Assembly (NCBI RefSeq): GCF_001653955.1
Contig: NZ_CP013022.1
Location: forward strand, 372,001 to 436,000
DNA: 64,000 bases
From: Francisella persica ATCC VR-331
GTDB lineage: Bacteria > Pseudomonadota > Gammaproteobacteria > Francisellales > Francisellaceae
Direction: 5' to 3'
Part shown: piece after piece, positions 27,845 through 38,016 of the stretch
Numbering within the stretch: the stretch's first letter is position 1
Layout of the letters: every line of letters starts with the position of its first letter
Translations under genes and position numbers: made by a program
Notes under the pieces: model-generated
What the model was told of the DNA's origin: nothing
The model's input: only the letters and a program-made list of their open reading frames with translations
Database searches by the model: none

Positions 27845-29048
27845 ACAAATAAAAAGTAATATTGAAAATGCCATACAAACTCTTAAGCAAGGTAAACCTG
27901 TAGTTGTACTTGATGATTACTATAGAGAAAACGAAGGCGATCTAATTCTACCAGGTCAAAAAGCTACAAAAGCAAATATTGCTTTTATGCTTGAGCACAC
28001 TAGTGGCATCATTTGTTTGGCAATGGATTCAAAAAAAGCTTGCCAGTTAAATCTAACTCCAATGGTAGCTGCTGATCAAAATAATAACACTTTTACTACT
28101 CCTTTCACTATAACTATAGAAGCTAAAGAAGGTGTAACTACCGGAGTATCAGCAAAAGATAGAGCACACACTATACAAGTAGCATCAAAAGTTGATGCTA
28201 AAGCAGAAGAACTGGCTAGACCTGGCCATATATTTCCTCTTATCGCCAATGATAAAGGCGTACTTGGTAGAAATGGTCACACCGAGGCAACTGTCGATCT
28301 TATGAAACTAAGTGGTTTTAACAGTGCTGGTGTACTTTGTGAGCTTATGAATAAAGATGGCACAATGATGAAAGCTCCTCAGTTAGAAGCATTTGCTAAA
28401 AAGTATGATTTACCTCTTTTAACGATTGCAGAAATCTATCAATATCGCCTAGCTACAGAAATCTTTATTGAAAAAGCTGCTAGTTCTACTATTCCATTTG
28501 ATCATGTTGGTGAGCTTGAAATAACAGTTTATAGGGATAAATTCAATGGTGAAGAAGTAGTTGTACTTTCTAAAACTACTAATAGTGAAAAGCCGCTAGT
28601 AAGAATGCACTCTTCATGTATAACTGGTGATTTATTTGGCTCTTTGCGCTGTGACTGCCAAGCTCAATTAAGAAAAGCTATGCAAATGGTAAGTCAAGAA
28701 GGTGGTTATCTAATATATCTAGACCAGGAAGGTCGCGGTATTGGTCTAACAAATAAACTTAAAGCTTATAACCTGCAAATGCACCAGAATATGGATACAA
28801 TCGAAGCAAATGTTGCTCTGGGACTGCCTGTTGATGCCCGCAAATATGATCTTGCTATTCAAGTACTAAAATATAACAAAATTGATAATTGCAGACTCAT
28901 ATCTAATAATCCAAAAAAAATCTCTGCTCTTGAAATAGTTGGGATACAAGCTGAAGCTGTAGCTTGTGAAGCTTTTGTCAACTCTCACAACAAAAATTAT
29001 TTAATGACTAAAAAAGATAAAATGAAACACACAATTAAAGGAATATAG
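27837..29048 (+). CDS. ribBA: 3,4-dihydroxy-2-butanone-4-phosphate synthase / GTP cyclohydrolase II fusion
   Basis: This 403-residue bifunctional enzyme supplies both entry precursors of riboflavin. Residues about 1-200 are the DHBP synthase (RibB) domain, with the acidic motif DDYYRENEGDLILPG and the later GVLGRNGHTEATVDL. Residues about 205-395 are GTP cyclohydrolase II (RibA), with the zinc ligands in RMHSSCITGDLFGSLRCDC and the catalytic region DQEGRGIGL. Both halves look complete, unlike some gammaproteobacterial fusions whose RibA half is degenerate. The start is set at ATG 27837, which gives the expected N-terminus; the frame is open 19 codons further upstream inside ribE. Third gene of the riboswitch-controlled operon. 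Confidence 0.95.
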   Translation: MFKQIKSNIENAIQTLKQGKPVVVLDDYYRENEGDLILPGQKATKANIAFMLEHTSGIICLAMDSKKACQLNLTPMVAADQNNNTFTTPFTITIEAKEGVTTGVSAKDRAHTIQVASKVDAKAEELARPGHIFPLIANDKGVLGRNGHTEATVDLMKLSGFNSAGVLCELMNKDGTMMKAPQLEAFAKKYDLPLLTIAEIYQYRLATEIFIEKAASSTIPFDHVGELEITVYRDKFNGEEVVVLSKTTNSEKPLVRMHSSCITGDLFGSLRCDCQAQLRKAMQMVSQEGGYLIYLDQEGRGIGLTNKLKAYNLQMHQNMDTIEANVALGLPVDARKYDLAIQVLKYNKIDNCRLISNNPKKISALEIVGIQAEAVACEAFVNSHNKNYLMTKKDKMKHTIKGI

Positions 29049-29057
29049 GCATAAATT

Positions 29058-29501
29058 ATGAGAAAACTAGCAATCATTTCAAGTGGATTTAATTCTTTAA
29101 TAACTGAAAAAATGCTTGAAGGTGCCCTAGAAGAAGCATATGCCCAAGGCTTAAAAGATAGTCAGATTTGCATTAAAAAAGTCCCTGGTGCAGTTGAACT
29201 TCCATATGCAGCAAAACTACTAGCAGAAACTAAAGAATTTGATGCAATAGTGCTACTAGGTTGTATAATCCGTGGCGAAACAGACCACTATAATTATGTT
29301 TGCGATCAAGTAAGTTATGGCACACAAAAAGTTATGCATCAATATAATTTACCAGTAATTTTTGGTATATTAACCACCCATAACAAAGAGCAAGCCTTAG
29401 AAAGAGTTGGTGGCAAAAAAGGTCATAAGGGTAGATACTCCGTCCAAGCTGCTATAACTATGGCACAGATGAAAAAAGATATATTAGAACAAGGAGTATA
29501 A
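29058..29501 (+). CDS. ribH: 6,7-dimethyl-8-ribityllumazine synthase
   Basis: This 147-residue enzyme condenses the ribityl-pyrimidine with the butanone phosphate to give lumazine, the penultimate riboflavin step. Hallmarks are ISSGFNSLITEKMLEGAL at the N-terminus, KVPGAVELPYAAKLL, and the substrate-binding GCIIRGETDHYNYVCDQ. The subunits form pentamers or icosahedra in this family. It follows ribBA after 9 bases and precedes def by 2 bases, completing the set needed to make riboflavin from GTP and ribulose 5-phosphate except for the pyrimidine phosphatase. Confidence 0.96.
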   Translation: MRKLAIISSGFNSLITEKMLEGALEEAYAQGLKDSQICIKKVPGAVELPYAAKLLAETKEFDAIVLLGCIIRGETDHYNYVCDQVSYGTQKVMHQYNLPVIFGILTTHNKEQALERVGGKKGHKGRYSVQAAITMAQMKKDILEQGV

Positions 29502-29503
29502 AT

Positions 29504-30022
29504 ATGTCTTTAGAAATTCTAAAGTACCCTCACCAAGTTTTAAGAGAGGTTGCTAAAGAAGTCACAAAAGATGAAATCAACTATGATTTACGCACAACCA
29601 TAGCTGAGATGCGTGAACTAATGTTAAAAGCTGGCGGTATCGGGCTTGCAGCGATACAAGTTGGTATAAAAAAAAGATTCTTTATCATGTACGATAACTT
29701 AGAAAAACAAAATCCTGAAATAATCACTATCATTAACCCTCAAATAATTGAGCAAAGTGGTAAAATAATTGATGAAGAGGGCTGTCTTTCATTTCCTGGT
29801 ATTTCCGCAAAGGTAAATAGAGCCACTACAGTCAAGATAAAGGCTCTTAATGAATTTGGTGATGAAATTGAGATTGAGAAAGATGGCTTTCTAGCGCGTT
29901 GTATCCAACATGAGATAGATCACCTTAATGGTATAACTTTTTTTGATCATCTTGGTTCACTAAAACGCAAAATGATAGAGAAAAAGTATAAAAAACTAAT
30001 GCAAGAAAATACTATACGTTGA
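29504..30022 (+). CDS. def: Peptide deformylase
   Basis: This 172-residue metalloenzyme removes the N-formyl group from new proteins. All three family motifs are present: GIGLAAIQVG (45-54), EEGCLSFPG with the metal ligand C94, and QHEIDH with ligands H136 and H140 and catalytic E137. It begins 2 bases after ribH, so it is probably part of the riboflavin transcript and may be affected by the FMN riboswitch. This is an unusual partner, since deformylase is more often beside fmt. The two copies of such genes seen in some bacteria mean another def could exist elsewhere. Confidence 0.94.
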   Translation: MSLEILKYPHQVLREVAKEVTKDEINYDLRTTIAEMRELMLKAGGIGLAAIQVGIKKRFFIMYDNLEKQNPEIITIINPQIIEQSGKIIDEEGCLSFPGISAKVNRATTVKIKALNEFGDEIEIEKDGFLARCIQHEIDHLNGITFFDHLGSLKRKMIEKKYKKLMQENTIR

Positions 30023-30117
30023 TTTTTGATTATTTTTATATAATCAAGACTTTACTTTTTAGCAGCATTACGCAAGAATTATATCCTGTAACTCTACTAT
30101 CAAATCATGGATTTAGT

Positions 30118-31131
30118 ATGCGCAATATATTCAAAAAAATATCTTTAATATCATTACTGAGCATAATTATAGCGTCATGTGGTATGCTATCTAACGACGA
30201 GTTCGTTTATTTAGGTCATGGTAAAAACTATCCTGATTATCAGCTCTATTATGATAAGACACAAAAACTTTTCGTTCTAATTGATAAGAGAAATGGCTGT
30301 TTCCAAAAGAATGATACTGGTACTTGTCTTGCATTTACATTAAAGCAAGCACGCGAATTTAGGGAATATGTTTTAGCTAAGATGATAGAAATAGATCTTA
30401 GACTTGCTAAAGATAACTACGGAAGCTACACTATTGCAGAGCTACAAAAAGCTGGTATTACTACGGCCAATAAACCGATTAAAACTAAAAAAGTATATGC
30501 AACTCCGATTAGACAGATTGTCCTTGATAGAAAACAACAATATCACCTTGTTAGAAAAGAGTATGAAATAAATTCAAATCTGGTAGCGATGGTTGTTACT
30601 GATAAAGAAGGTAAGAAGCGCATAAAAGTTGCGTATACTGTCGATTTCCCTGGTTTAGAGAAAGAGTATAGTACTGAGCTTAGACCATTTATTATTGATC
30701 CAGAGTATTTATATACACACATGACTATTGATACTGTTCATGAAGCTCAATTCATGCAAAGTAATATTATGAAGAGTCAGACTAATGTTAAAAAAGAAGT
30801 TGATGAATATCTCAAAGATGTTGTCGACAATGGCAAAAAAGATACTGGTTATACTCACCAAGATATTGCAAGTAGTGTCGCAGCATTAGATAAAGATCTA
30901 ATAACAAAAGTAAATGAACAGCACGAAGATAAAAAAGCTACACTAGCAAGTGGTAGTAGCGTTAGGAATATAATAAAAACTCCTGTCAACCAAAAATATA
31001 ATGCTAATAGTGGTAGCACAATACAGGCTGCTACAAAAACTGCTCAAACTATACAAGCTAATACTGCAGATATACCTAAAGCAACTTTAGCAAGTGACAA
31101 TAAAATAAAAAGTAAAAATAGTTCTAAATAA
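30118..31131 (+). CDS. Lipoprotein of unknown function
   Basis: This 337-residue predicted lipoprotein is read from ATG 30118. The frame is open upstream to 30019, but the signal peptide defines the start: basic N-terminus MRNIFKKIS, hydrophobic core, then lipobox IIASC with the lipidated Cys. The mature protein is highly charged, with repeated Lys/Ala/Thr-rich stretches after about residue 240 (a low-complexity, disordered-looking tail). I recognise no domain. It follows def after about 95 bases and its end overlaps the convergent mnmA gene by 8 bases. It probably sits in the inner or outer membrane facing the periplasm. Confidence 0.78.
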   Translation: MRNIFKKISLISLLSIIIASCGMLSNDEFVYLGHGKNYPDYQLYYDKTQKLFVLIDKRNGCFQKNDTGTCLAFTLKQAREFREYVLAKMIEIDLRLAKDNYGSYTIAELQKAGITTANKPIKTKKVYATPIRQIVLDRKQQYHLVRKEYEINSNLVAMVVTDKEGKKRIKVAYTVDFPGLEKEYSTELRPFIIDPEYLYTHMTIDTVHEAQFMQSNIMKSQTNVKKEVDEYLKDVVDNGKKDTGYTHQDIASSVAALDKDLITKVNEQHEDKKATLASGSSVRNIIKTPVNQKYNANSGSTIQAATKTAQTIQANTADIPKATLASDNKIKSKNSSK

Positions 31132-32203
31132 TTACTCCACCACCTAGACAAACATCATCAGCATAAAATACTACTGACTGTCCTGGTGTGATTGCTCTTT
31201 GTGGCTGATCAAAAGTTACTTTAACCGAGCCATCACGATTTACTTCTACTTCACAATCTTGATCTTTTTGTCTATAGCGAATTTTTGCCGAACATCTAAA
31301 CTTAGCTGCTGGAGCCATATCCGCTACCCAACTTAGTCCTATAGCTTGTAGTGACTGCTTAAATAGCATTGGGTGATCATGACCTTGCACAGCAATCAAA
31401 ACATTATTTTCTAAATCTTTTTTTGCCGCAAACCACGGTATTTCTTGACGATCTTTTACACCACCTATACCAAGACCATGCCTTTGACCGATTGTATAAT
31501 ACATCAGTCCATCATGCATACCTATCTTGATACCGTTTTCATCGTGGATTTCACCTTTTTGAGAAGGTAGATACTTAGACAAGAATTCTTTAAACTTACG
31601 CTCACCAATAAAACAAATTCCCGTACTATCTTTTTTATCAAATGTCACAAGATTATTTTCTTTTGCAAGTTCTCGCACTTTAGATTTCTCAACACCGCCT
31701 ATAGGAAAAATTGTTTGTCTTAACTGCTCTTGACCTAGTGTGTATAAAAAATATGTTTGATCCTTATTATCATCCAAACCCTTAACTAACTGTACTGAAC
31801 CATCATTAGCTACTCTTGTGCGAGCATAATGCCCCGTAGCGATATAATTACCTCCTAGTAAATGCACATAATTTAAAAATGCTTTAAACTTTATTTCTTT
31901 ATTACAAAGTATATCAGGGTTAGGTGTTCTACCAGCTTTATACTCTGTTAGAAAATGCTCAAAGACATTATCCCAATATTCTGCAGCAAAGTTGATCTTT
32001 TTGAAAGGTATGCCGATAGAGTCACATACAGTTTGAGCATCAGCAATATCTTGTTCTGCTAAGCAAAATTCATCCGTGTCATCTTCCTCCCAGTTTTTCA
32101 TAAACACACCTGTTACATCATAGCCTTGCTGTTTCAAGAGCAAAGCCGAAACTGATGAATCTACACCTCCAGATATACCTACTATTACTTTTTTGTTTTG
32201 CAT
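31124..32203 (-). CDS. mnmA: tRNA-specific 2-thiouridylase
   Basis: This 359-residue cytosolic enzyme installs the 2-thio group on U34 of the Lys, Glu and Gln tRNAs. The PP-loop ATP site is [15 protein letters not shown] near the N-terminus. The catalytic Cys pair is in [12 protein letters not shown] and [13 protein letters not shown]. The C-terminal beta-barrel ends [19 protein letters not shown]. It is 16 bases downstream of lepA and probably shares its transcript, giving a small translation-related unit. Its 3' end overlaps that of the convergent lipoprotein gene. Confidence 0.97.
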   Translation of the reverse strand: MQNKKVIVGISGGVDSSVSALLLKQQGYDVTGVFMKNWEEDDTDEFCLAEQDIADAQTVCDSIGIPFKKINFAAEYWDNVFEHFLTEYKAGRTPNPDILCNKEIKFKAFLNYVHLLGGNYIATGHYARTRVANDGSVQLVKGLDDNKDQTYFLYTLGQEQLRQTIFPIGGVEKSKVRELAKENNLVTFDKKDSTGICFIGERKFKEFLSKYLPSQKGEIHDENGIKIGMHDGLMYYTIGQRHGLGIGGVKDRQEIPWFAAKKDLENNVLIAVQGHDHPMLFKQSLQAIGLSWVADMAPAAKFRCSAKIRYRQKDQDCEVEVNRDGSVKVTFDQPQRAITPGQSVVFYADDVCLGGGVII

Positions 32204-32219
32204 AATAAATCTATAAATT

Positions 32220-34004
32220 TTATTTTATAAGTATAGATAGGAAAGCTTCTTGAGGAATCTCAACAGAACTAATATTCTTCATTCTCTTTTTACCCTCTTT
32301 TTGCTTCTCTAAGAGTTTTTTCTTACGTGAAACATCGCCACCATAGCATTTTGCTAAGACATTCTTACGTAATGCCTTAACAGTACTTCTAGCGATAATA
32401 GTACCACCGATTGCTGCTTGAATCGCCACTTCAACCATTTGTCTAGGAATAAGTTCCTTTAGACGCTCAACAAGTTCTCTACCTTTATATTTAGCTTGAT
32501 CTCTATGTACAATACTTGCTAAAGCATCAACCTTGTCACCATTTATAAGTACATCTAAGCGTACCATATCTGCAGATTCATAACGAATTAACTCATAATC
32601 TAGCGAACCATAGCCTTTGGTTATTGACTTAAGCGTATCAAAGAAATCAGACACAACTTCGATCATTGGCAAATCATAAGTTATCGAAACCTGATTCCCA
32701 ACATAATTCATATTAACCTGAGAACCTCTTTTCTCAACACAGATATTAATTACACTACCAACATAATCTTTTGGAACGAGAATATTCGCTCTTACAATTG
32801 GCTCTTGTATCTCAGCTATTACTCCTAGTTCTGGTAGTTTAGATGGATTATCAACCTCTATAATTTCACCATTTTTTTTAAGAGCTTTATAAACAACTGT
32901 TGGTGCTGAAGTAATTAAATCAAGGTTGTACTCTCGTTCTAATCTCTCTTGGATAATCTCCATATGTAACATACCCAAGAAACCACATCTAAAGCCAAAA
33001 CCTAAAGCTTGTGATACCTCTGGTTCAAAAAATAATGAGGCGTCATTTAAACTTAGTTTTTCTAGAGCTTCTCTAAAATCAGGATAATCATCTGAGCTTA
33101 TGGTAAACATACCAGCATAAACTTGAGGTTGAACCTTTTTAAATCCAGGTACAGGTTTATCTGTTGGGTTATGTGCATGTGTGAGCGTATCACCAACTGA
33201 GGCACCGTGAATATCTTTAATCCCAGCAACGATAAAGCCAACCTCTCCTGCTTTGAGATGATCTAGATCTTTCATTTTAGGCGTAAATACCCCAAGTCTA
33301 TCAACCTGATAAGTGACTCCCGTTGACATAACTTTTACTTTCTCACCTTTTTTGATAATACCATTTCTAATTCTAACTAAAGATACAACACCCAGATAAT
33401 TATCAAACCATGAGTCAATAATCAACGCCTGTAATTTATCTTCTACACTTCCTTGTGGCGCTGGGACTTTGGCAACTATTGTTTCTAAAACATCCTCTAC
33501 ACCTATACCTGTTTTTGCGCTACATTTTGTTGCATCTGTAGCATCTATACCGATTATTTCTTCGATTTCTTGCGCTACTTTATCTGACTCTGCAGACGGT
33601 AGATCAATTTTATTTAATACTGGTATAACTTCTAGATTCTGTTCAATAGCGGTATAACAGTTTGCTACTGTCTGGGCTTCTACACCTTGAGCTGCATCTA
33701 CCACAAGCAAAGCTCCTTCACAAGCTGCTAATGAGCGTGATACCTCATAAGAGAAATCAACATGACCTGGCGTATCAATGAAATTCAGCTGATATGTCTG
33801 GCCATCTCTAGCTGTATAATCAAGCGTTACAGACTGCGCCTTAATCGTAATCCCACGCTCTCTTTCTATATCCATAGAGTCGAGCACTTGCTCCTTCATT
33901 TCACGCTCACTTAGACCATTACAGATTTGTATAAATCTATCCGAAAGAGTTGATTTTCCATGGTCAATATGAGCAATTATCGAAAAGTTTCTGATATTTT
34001 TCAT
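32220..34004 (-). CDS. lepA: Elongation factor 4 (LepA), back-translocating ribosomal GTPase
   Basis: This 594-residue GTPase resembles EF-G but has the LepA-specific C-terminal domain. G1 is AHIDHGKST near the N-terminus, G2 [13 protein letters not shown]3 DTPGHVDF and G4 NKID. The C-terminal domain carries the characteristic [27 protein letters not shown]. The length is normal (about 600). It acts at the ribosome, assisting initiation or relieving stalling; the exact role remains debated for the family. It lies upstream of mnmA in the same orientation. The 263 bases between lepA and the divergent rpsT hold both promoters. Confidence 0.97.
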   Translation of the reverse strand: MKNIRNFSIIAHIDHGKSTLSDRFIQICNGLSEREMKEQVLDSMDIERERGITIKAQSVTLDYTARDGQTYQLNFIDTPGHVDFSYEVSRSLAACEGALLVVDAAQGVEAQTVANCYTAIEQNLEVIPVLNKIDLPSAESDKVAQEIEEIIGIDATDATKCSAKTGIGVEDVLETIVAKVPAPQGSVEDKLQALIIDSWFDNYLGVVSLVRIRNGIIKKGEKVKVMSTGVTYQVDRLGVFTPKMKDLDHLKAGEVGFIVAGIKDIHGASVGDTLTHAHNPTDKPVPGFKKVQPQVYAGMFTISSDDYPDFREALEKLSLNDASLFFEPEVSQALGFGFRCGFLGMLHMEIIQERLEREYNLDLITSAPTVVYKALKKNGEIIEVDNPSKLPELGVIAEIQEPIVRANILVPKDYVGSVINICVEKRGSQVNMNYVGNQVSITYDLPMIEVVSDFFDTLKSITKGYGSLDYELIRYESADMVRLDVLINGDKVDALASIVHRDQAKYKGRELVERLKELIPRQMVEVAIQAAIGGTIIARSTVKALRKNVLAKCYGGDVSRKKKLLEKQKEGKKRMKNISSVEIPQEAFLSILIK

Positions 34005-34141
34005 AATATTTAGCTCTTGTTACTATTAGAAAGTAATTGTTTATTTTAATAAATCCGTATACCTTATGCTACAAATTTAAAATGTAGTGATTGCGATATT
34101 TAAATAACTAAATTATTAGTCAATTATACTACAAAATATTG

Positions 34142-34170
34142 TTGACAAAAATGTACAATATATGCAAAAT
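34142..34170 (+). promoter_or_regulatory. Probable promoter of rpsT
   Basis: A perfect TTGACA (34142-34147) is followed after 17 bases by CAAAAT (34165-34170), a 4-of-6 match to TATAAT. The transcript would have about 90 bases of leader before the TTG start codon. Confidence 0.5.
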
Positions 34171-34267
34171 ACTCCAGTTATTAGTTTATATATTTGTGTT
34201 TCTCACATATCACCTTAGAGAAACTTATGGCTATAAAAAGTTAAAAAATTAAAACTGGAGAATTAAA

Positions 34268-34540
34268 TTGGCTAACTCAAAACAAGCAAAAAAGAGAATT
34301 ATTCAAGCTGAAAGAAATCGTCAGCACAATGTTGCGCGTCGTTCAATGATGAGAACTTTGTTAAAGAAAACAGCTTACGCAATTGAAAAAGGCGATGTGG
34401 AAGCAGCAAAAGAAAACTTTGCTAAGGTTGTTCCTATACTAGATAAGTATGCTACTAAGGGTTTAATCCATAATAACAAAGCCGCTAGACATAAATCTCG
34501 TTTAAGCGCTAAAATAAAAGCTCTTGCAACAGCTGCTTAA
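34268..34540 (+). CDS. rpsT: 30S ribosomal protein S20, TTG start
   Basis: This 90-residue basic protein binds 16S rRNA in the small subunit body. The sequence after the start, [20 protein letters not shown], is the standard S20 N-terminus, and the helical, Lys/Arg/Ala-rich body is typical. The start codon is TTG, with a CTGGAG ribosome site 7-12 bases upstream (AACTGGAGAATTAAATTG). E. coli rpsT also uses a UUG start, where it serves in autogenous translational control, so the same feedback may apply here (inference). The gene is monocistronic and divergent from lepA. Confidence 0.95.
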   Translation: MANSKQAKKRIIQAERNRQHNVARRSMMRTLLKKTAYAIEKGDVEAAKENFAKVVPILDKYATKGLIHNNKAARHKSRLSAKIKALATAA

Positions 34541-34609
34541 TCAGTAAATTTCGCCAAGATTTATCATCTTTTTTGAGTGTTATTTATATTACGGTAATTA
34601 TTTTAAGTT

Positions 34610-34969
34610 TTAGAATACAGGATCCTTAGTTGGCGGTGCGTAGTTACCAGAAATACCTACTAGCCTGTCTTGGTTATTAAAGGTTAATATTAGTTTTGAT
34701 TCACTAAACTGAGTATCTTGCATATTTTTCTTATAAGTATTTATATAAATGTATTGTTTAGGATTAAAAGTATCTATGATATCTGGAAAACCAAGAATAT
34801 AAGTAACTTCACTTTTTGTCATGTTTGGTTTAATTTCAAAAAGCTTTTTGTTTTTTATTTCTTTACCTTGTTGCACAGGAGCTGTATATGGTTCAATAAT
34901 CCCACATGCTGATAAACTAAACATGACTATTAGTAAACATAGATTTTTAGTTATTAGTTTAAACATCAT
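34610..34969 (-). CDS. bamE: Outer-membrane assembly lipoprotein BamE (SmpA/OmlA family)
   Basis: This 119-residue lipoprotein has the signal MMFKLITKNLCLLIVMFSLSAC ending in the lipidated Cys (lipobox LSAC). The mature part KNKKLFEIKPNMTKSEVTYILGFPDI matches the SmpA/OmlA fold, where the PNMTKSEV helix and the YILGxP turn are diagnostic. BamE is an accessory subunit of the BAM complex, which inserts beta-barrel proteins into the outer membrane. The gene follows diaA after 4 bases and probably shares its transcript. The second ATG (codon 2) could also be the start. Confidence 0.92.
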   Translation of the reverse strand: MMFKLITKNLCLLIVMFSLSACGIIEPYTAPVQQGKEIKNKKLFEIKPNMTKSEVTYILGFPDIIDTFNPKQYIYINTYKKNMQDTQFSESKLILTFNNQDRLVGISGNYAPPTKDPVF

Positions 34970-34973
34970 TATA

Positions 34974-35570
34974 CTAATCTTCTAAGCCTGCAAATAATTT
35001 TTGATCAATAATATCACATAAACAGTGAACTATGAGAAAATGATTTTCTTGAATATTTGCTATACTATCTGATGGCACTCTTAGCTCAATATCATCTGCA
35101 TTATACATATTCTGAAGCCTACCGCCACTACCGCCGGTTAGTGCTATTACTTTCATTTCCAGATCATGAGCCTCCTCAACAGCACTAAGAATATTCTCAG
35201 AATCACCACTAGTAGTGATAACTAATAAAATATCATCTTCATTACCTAGAGCAGCTACTTGCTTTGCAAAAATTTGTTCAAACCCATAGTAATTGCCAAC
35301 AGCTGTAATTGTTGCAACATCTCCTGTCAAAGCTATTGCTGGAAGAGGAGGTCGCTCCATCTCAAAGTGATTTAATAGTTTAGAACTAAAATGCTGAGCG
35401 ATAACTCCAGAGCTGCCGTTACCACAAACTAGCACCTTACCACCATTTTCTAGACAAGAAACTATCGCTTTTGCAGCTTGTACTATAGCTGGTGGTAATG
35501 CATTAGCGGTCTCTATTTTAGCCTGAATACTACTTTCAAAATAACTATTGATTTTGTCTAAAGAAGTCAT
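34974..35570 (-). CDS. diaA: SIS-domain protein, DiaA/GmhA family
   Basis: This 198-residue protein has a single sugar-isomerase (SIS) domain with the phosphosugar-binding signature CGNGSSGVIAQHFSSKLLN and later VITTSGDSENIL and IALTGGSGGRL. These are shared by the phosphoheptose isomerase GmhA and by DiaA, which binds DnaA and promotes timely replication initiation. The C-terminal ENHFLIVHCLCDIIDQKLF fits DiaA well. No other heptose-pathway gene is nearby, and the coupling is with bamE. I favour DiaA, but GmhA is possible because the two cannot be separated firmly by eye. Confidence 0.78.
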   Translation of the reverse strand: MTSLDKINSYFESSIQAKIETANALPPAIVQAAKAIVSCLENGGKVLVCGNGSSGVIAQHFSSKLLNHFEMERPPLPAIALTGDVATITAVGNYYGFEQIFAKQVAALGNEDDILLVITTSGDSENILSAVEEAHDLEMKVIALTGGSGGRLQNMYNADDIELRVPSDSIANIQENHFLIVHCLCDIIDQKLFAGLED

Positions 35571-35639
35571 TGTTTTCTCTAAGCTTATCTCTTAAGAAAA
35601 TTTTACTATATTAGATTTTTGATAGCTAGATCATAGATG

Positions 35640-36352
35640 CAATTTTATCTTTGTAGTCAAATTCTAGCTATCAATATTAAGCATATTAAAGGTAAAACTA
35701 TACATATTACAAATAAAGCTCCAAACATACTGTAATGGTAAATAGCCCATTATAGAGAACCTTACTACTCCAGTTAACATATTTACAAAATTCATCGCAC
35801 TAGAACACTCAATAGCATTATAAGCCAAATACGAAGCTGTAGGATATATACAAATTGCTTTTAAAGTACATCAATGTCATCAACACAAAAAATCTACATG
35901 GCGTAACAGCTCCAACAAGCTATACTACAAATAATAATATAAGCAAACTCATCATTGTAACTAGTGCTATGATCAAAATGCTTTCACTATTATATTTATT
36001 TACTATCTTAGCAACTATCAAATATCATATAACAATACCAATGATAGTCATAGTATTCCACAAACCATATTCAGCAAATACCCTCCAAGCAAACAAACTA
36101 GTATACCAATTAAATTAATCAACATCCACAATCTTAAAGTTACAACATCACCATAACGTTTAGTGATTGATCCATAAATTACCTGGCCTAGTACAAGCTC
36201 AATAAAAATATACTTACTTACCAACCATTCAACCGCTCTTGATGAAAGATCAAATTCTCTAGCAACATCAGGTAAAGCTGGATTTTGATTATAGCATATG
36301 TACTAGCTATGCTTATATATGTTAGTAAAATTATAATTTTATAAGTTTTCAT
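35640..36352 (-). pseudogene. Decayed MFS drug-efflux transporter (Bcr/CflA type)
   Basis: From ATG 36352 the frame starts MKTYKIIILLTYISIAS and is shifted within 20 codons. The next piece reads NPALPDVAREFDLSSRAVEW, then LVSKYIFIELVLGQVIYGSI and TKRYGDVVTLRLWMLINLIG. This is the first periplasmic loop and the A-motif of a Bcr/CflA-type drug transporter. Later parts become unrecognisable, and stops are frequent after about 36050. It is divergent from a LysR-type remnant at 36512, so a regulator-transporter pair has been lost together. Confidence 0.72.
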
Positions 36353-36511
36353 ATTTAATCTTTTCGAGAAAATTTAAGTATAAAGATATAGCAAATCAAA
36401 AAATATATTTTACAATGTATCTATATATTGACACAGGTTTAGACTTATTTAACAATGAATAAACATAAAAATATCATATAAGTTTATTTTAAATATTTTA
36501 TCAACTATGTA

Positions 36512-37325
36512 ATGACTAATACTGCAGCACTAGGGATTACAAAAGCTGCTGTGAGCCCCAATACTGTTAAGCAATTAGAAATAAGAACTAAAAGTGGACT
36601 TACTTAATAGGACAATACGCTCACTATCTTTAACTCATGAGAGTAAACTTTTGTTTAACTATTGCAAAACTATTACAAAATGAAAGTGACAATATTCGCT
36701 ATTTAGCAGAGTCTTTTAGTAAAGATTCATCTGGTATTTTGAAAATAAGCACATCATCATTCTTTGCTAAAAATATTCTCATTGATCTTATACAAAAGTA
36801 TTCAAACAAATTCACAAAAGTTCGTATTGAAGTGAATATTGAAGAAAAATGCCAGATTTTAGAACATAAAAAACTGACATAATTCTAGGTTTTAATAATT
36901 GGACACCTCCACAGAAGGCATAATTGCGCGTAAGATAGCTACGACAAGATATATCTTATGTGCTGCCCAGCTTATCTAGAAACAAAATGGTACTCCAAAC
37001 AGCTTAGCAGATCTCGCTAATCATAACTATATCTCACATAAATTTAGAGTTAATTCATTGGTTAATATAAAAGAAAATAAGCTAAATCAGCGTACATTCA
37101 TTTCTAAGCTCTCGGCAAATAATATTGAGTTCATAAAGTGTGTATTAAATGGTTTTGGAATTGCTCAATTCCACTAAATATTGCAACAAAAGAAATAAGC
37201 ATGAGGCCTTGTCAGGTTTTAAGAGATGAATTTCTAGAATAACAGGATAACACTATATACTATTATCAAAAAAACAATTTTTTGTAACCGAAAGTCAAAG
37301 AATTTGTAAATTTCATGCTAAATAG
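36512..37325 (+). pseudogene. Decayed LysR-family transcriptional regulator
   Basis: ATG 36512 begins a piece with MTNTAALGITKAAVSP, part of a helix-turn-helix of the LysR type. The frame is then lost, and a middle section (about 36637-36882) reads SSGILKISTSSFFAKNILID then LIQKYSNKFTKVRIEVNIEE, which is the start of the LysR effector-binding domain. Further pieces include NYISHKFRVNSLVNIKENKL and FGIAQFH near the C-terminus. Several frameshifts and stops make it non-functional. It lies head-to-head with the decayed MFS gene it presumably regulated. Confidence 0.72.
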
Positions 37326-37332
37326 TCAATAA

Positions 37333-38016
37333 CTATAAATTAGAAGTTTTAGCTTGTCGTGCACCAAACAAACTACTACCAATCCTAACATCCGTACTAC
37401 CATACCGTATTGCTAATTTATAGTCGGCACTCATTCCCATTGATAATCGTGTTAGCTTTAGCTCTTGAACTAAACTAGCATTAACTTCATCAAAGAATTT
37501 TTTCATTTTTGAAAAGCTACTTTGAGCTGTTGCCGATTTAGCTGGAATACACATAAGCCCAACAACTTTGAGATTTACAAAATCTTTGGCTATATTTATA
37601 CAGGTTACGACATCTTGTAACTGTGTTGACATAAAACCAGATTTATTTGTATCATCATCTATATTTATTTGTAAAAAAACCTCTATTTTCTTGGTTAACT
37701 GCTTTGTTGCTTTGTCAATTTTTTTAAGTTGTTCCAGCTTTTCGACACTTTGAATTGAACTAGCATATTTAACAATATGTTTTATCTTTTGCGACTGTAA
37801 CGAGCCGATAAAATGCCATCTTAGATGAGGTAACTTTTGAGCCTTCTGTTTTAATTCTTGAAAATAATTTTCACCAAAATCAAGCTGTCCAAGACTTACT
37901 AAATACTCTATTTTGTCTATAGGTTGATACTTACTAACTGCTAAAAGCCTAGCTCTAGTAGCTATACCTTTGCTAATATTTATATATGAATCTTGTATAA
38001 ATTCTTTGTCTATCAT
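37333..38016 (-). CDS. PLP-homeostasis protein, YggS/PLPBP family
   Basis: This 227-residue cytosolic protein binds pyridoxal 5'-phosphate but has no known catalytic activity; the family is involved in vitamin B6 and amino-acid homeostasis. The PLP-binding Lys is in LLAVSKYQP near residue 29. Other motifs are LDFGENYFQE, RWHFIGSLQSQK, and the phosphate-binding RLSMGMSADYKLAIRYGSTDVRIGS at the C-terminus. The length is normal (about 230). The start overlaps the stop of rsmG by 4 bases, so the two are co-transcribed. Confidence 0.93.
   Translation of the reverse strand: MIDKEFIQDSYINISKGIATRARLLAVSKYQPIDKIEYLVSLGQLDFGENYFQELKQKAQKLPHLRWHFIGSLQSQKIKHIVKYASSIQSVEKLEQLKKIDKATKQLTKKIEVFLQINIDDDTNKSGFMSTQLQDVVTCINIAKDFVNLKVVGLMCIPAKSATAQSSFSKMKKFFDEVNASLVQELKLTRLSMGMSADYKLAIRYGSTDVRIGSSLFGARQAKTSNL

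Noticed and set aside
35855-36118. 87-codon plus-strand frame
   Set aside because: Antisense to the Bcr/CflA remnant, with no ribosome site and low-complexity Ile/Thr composition.
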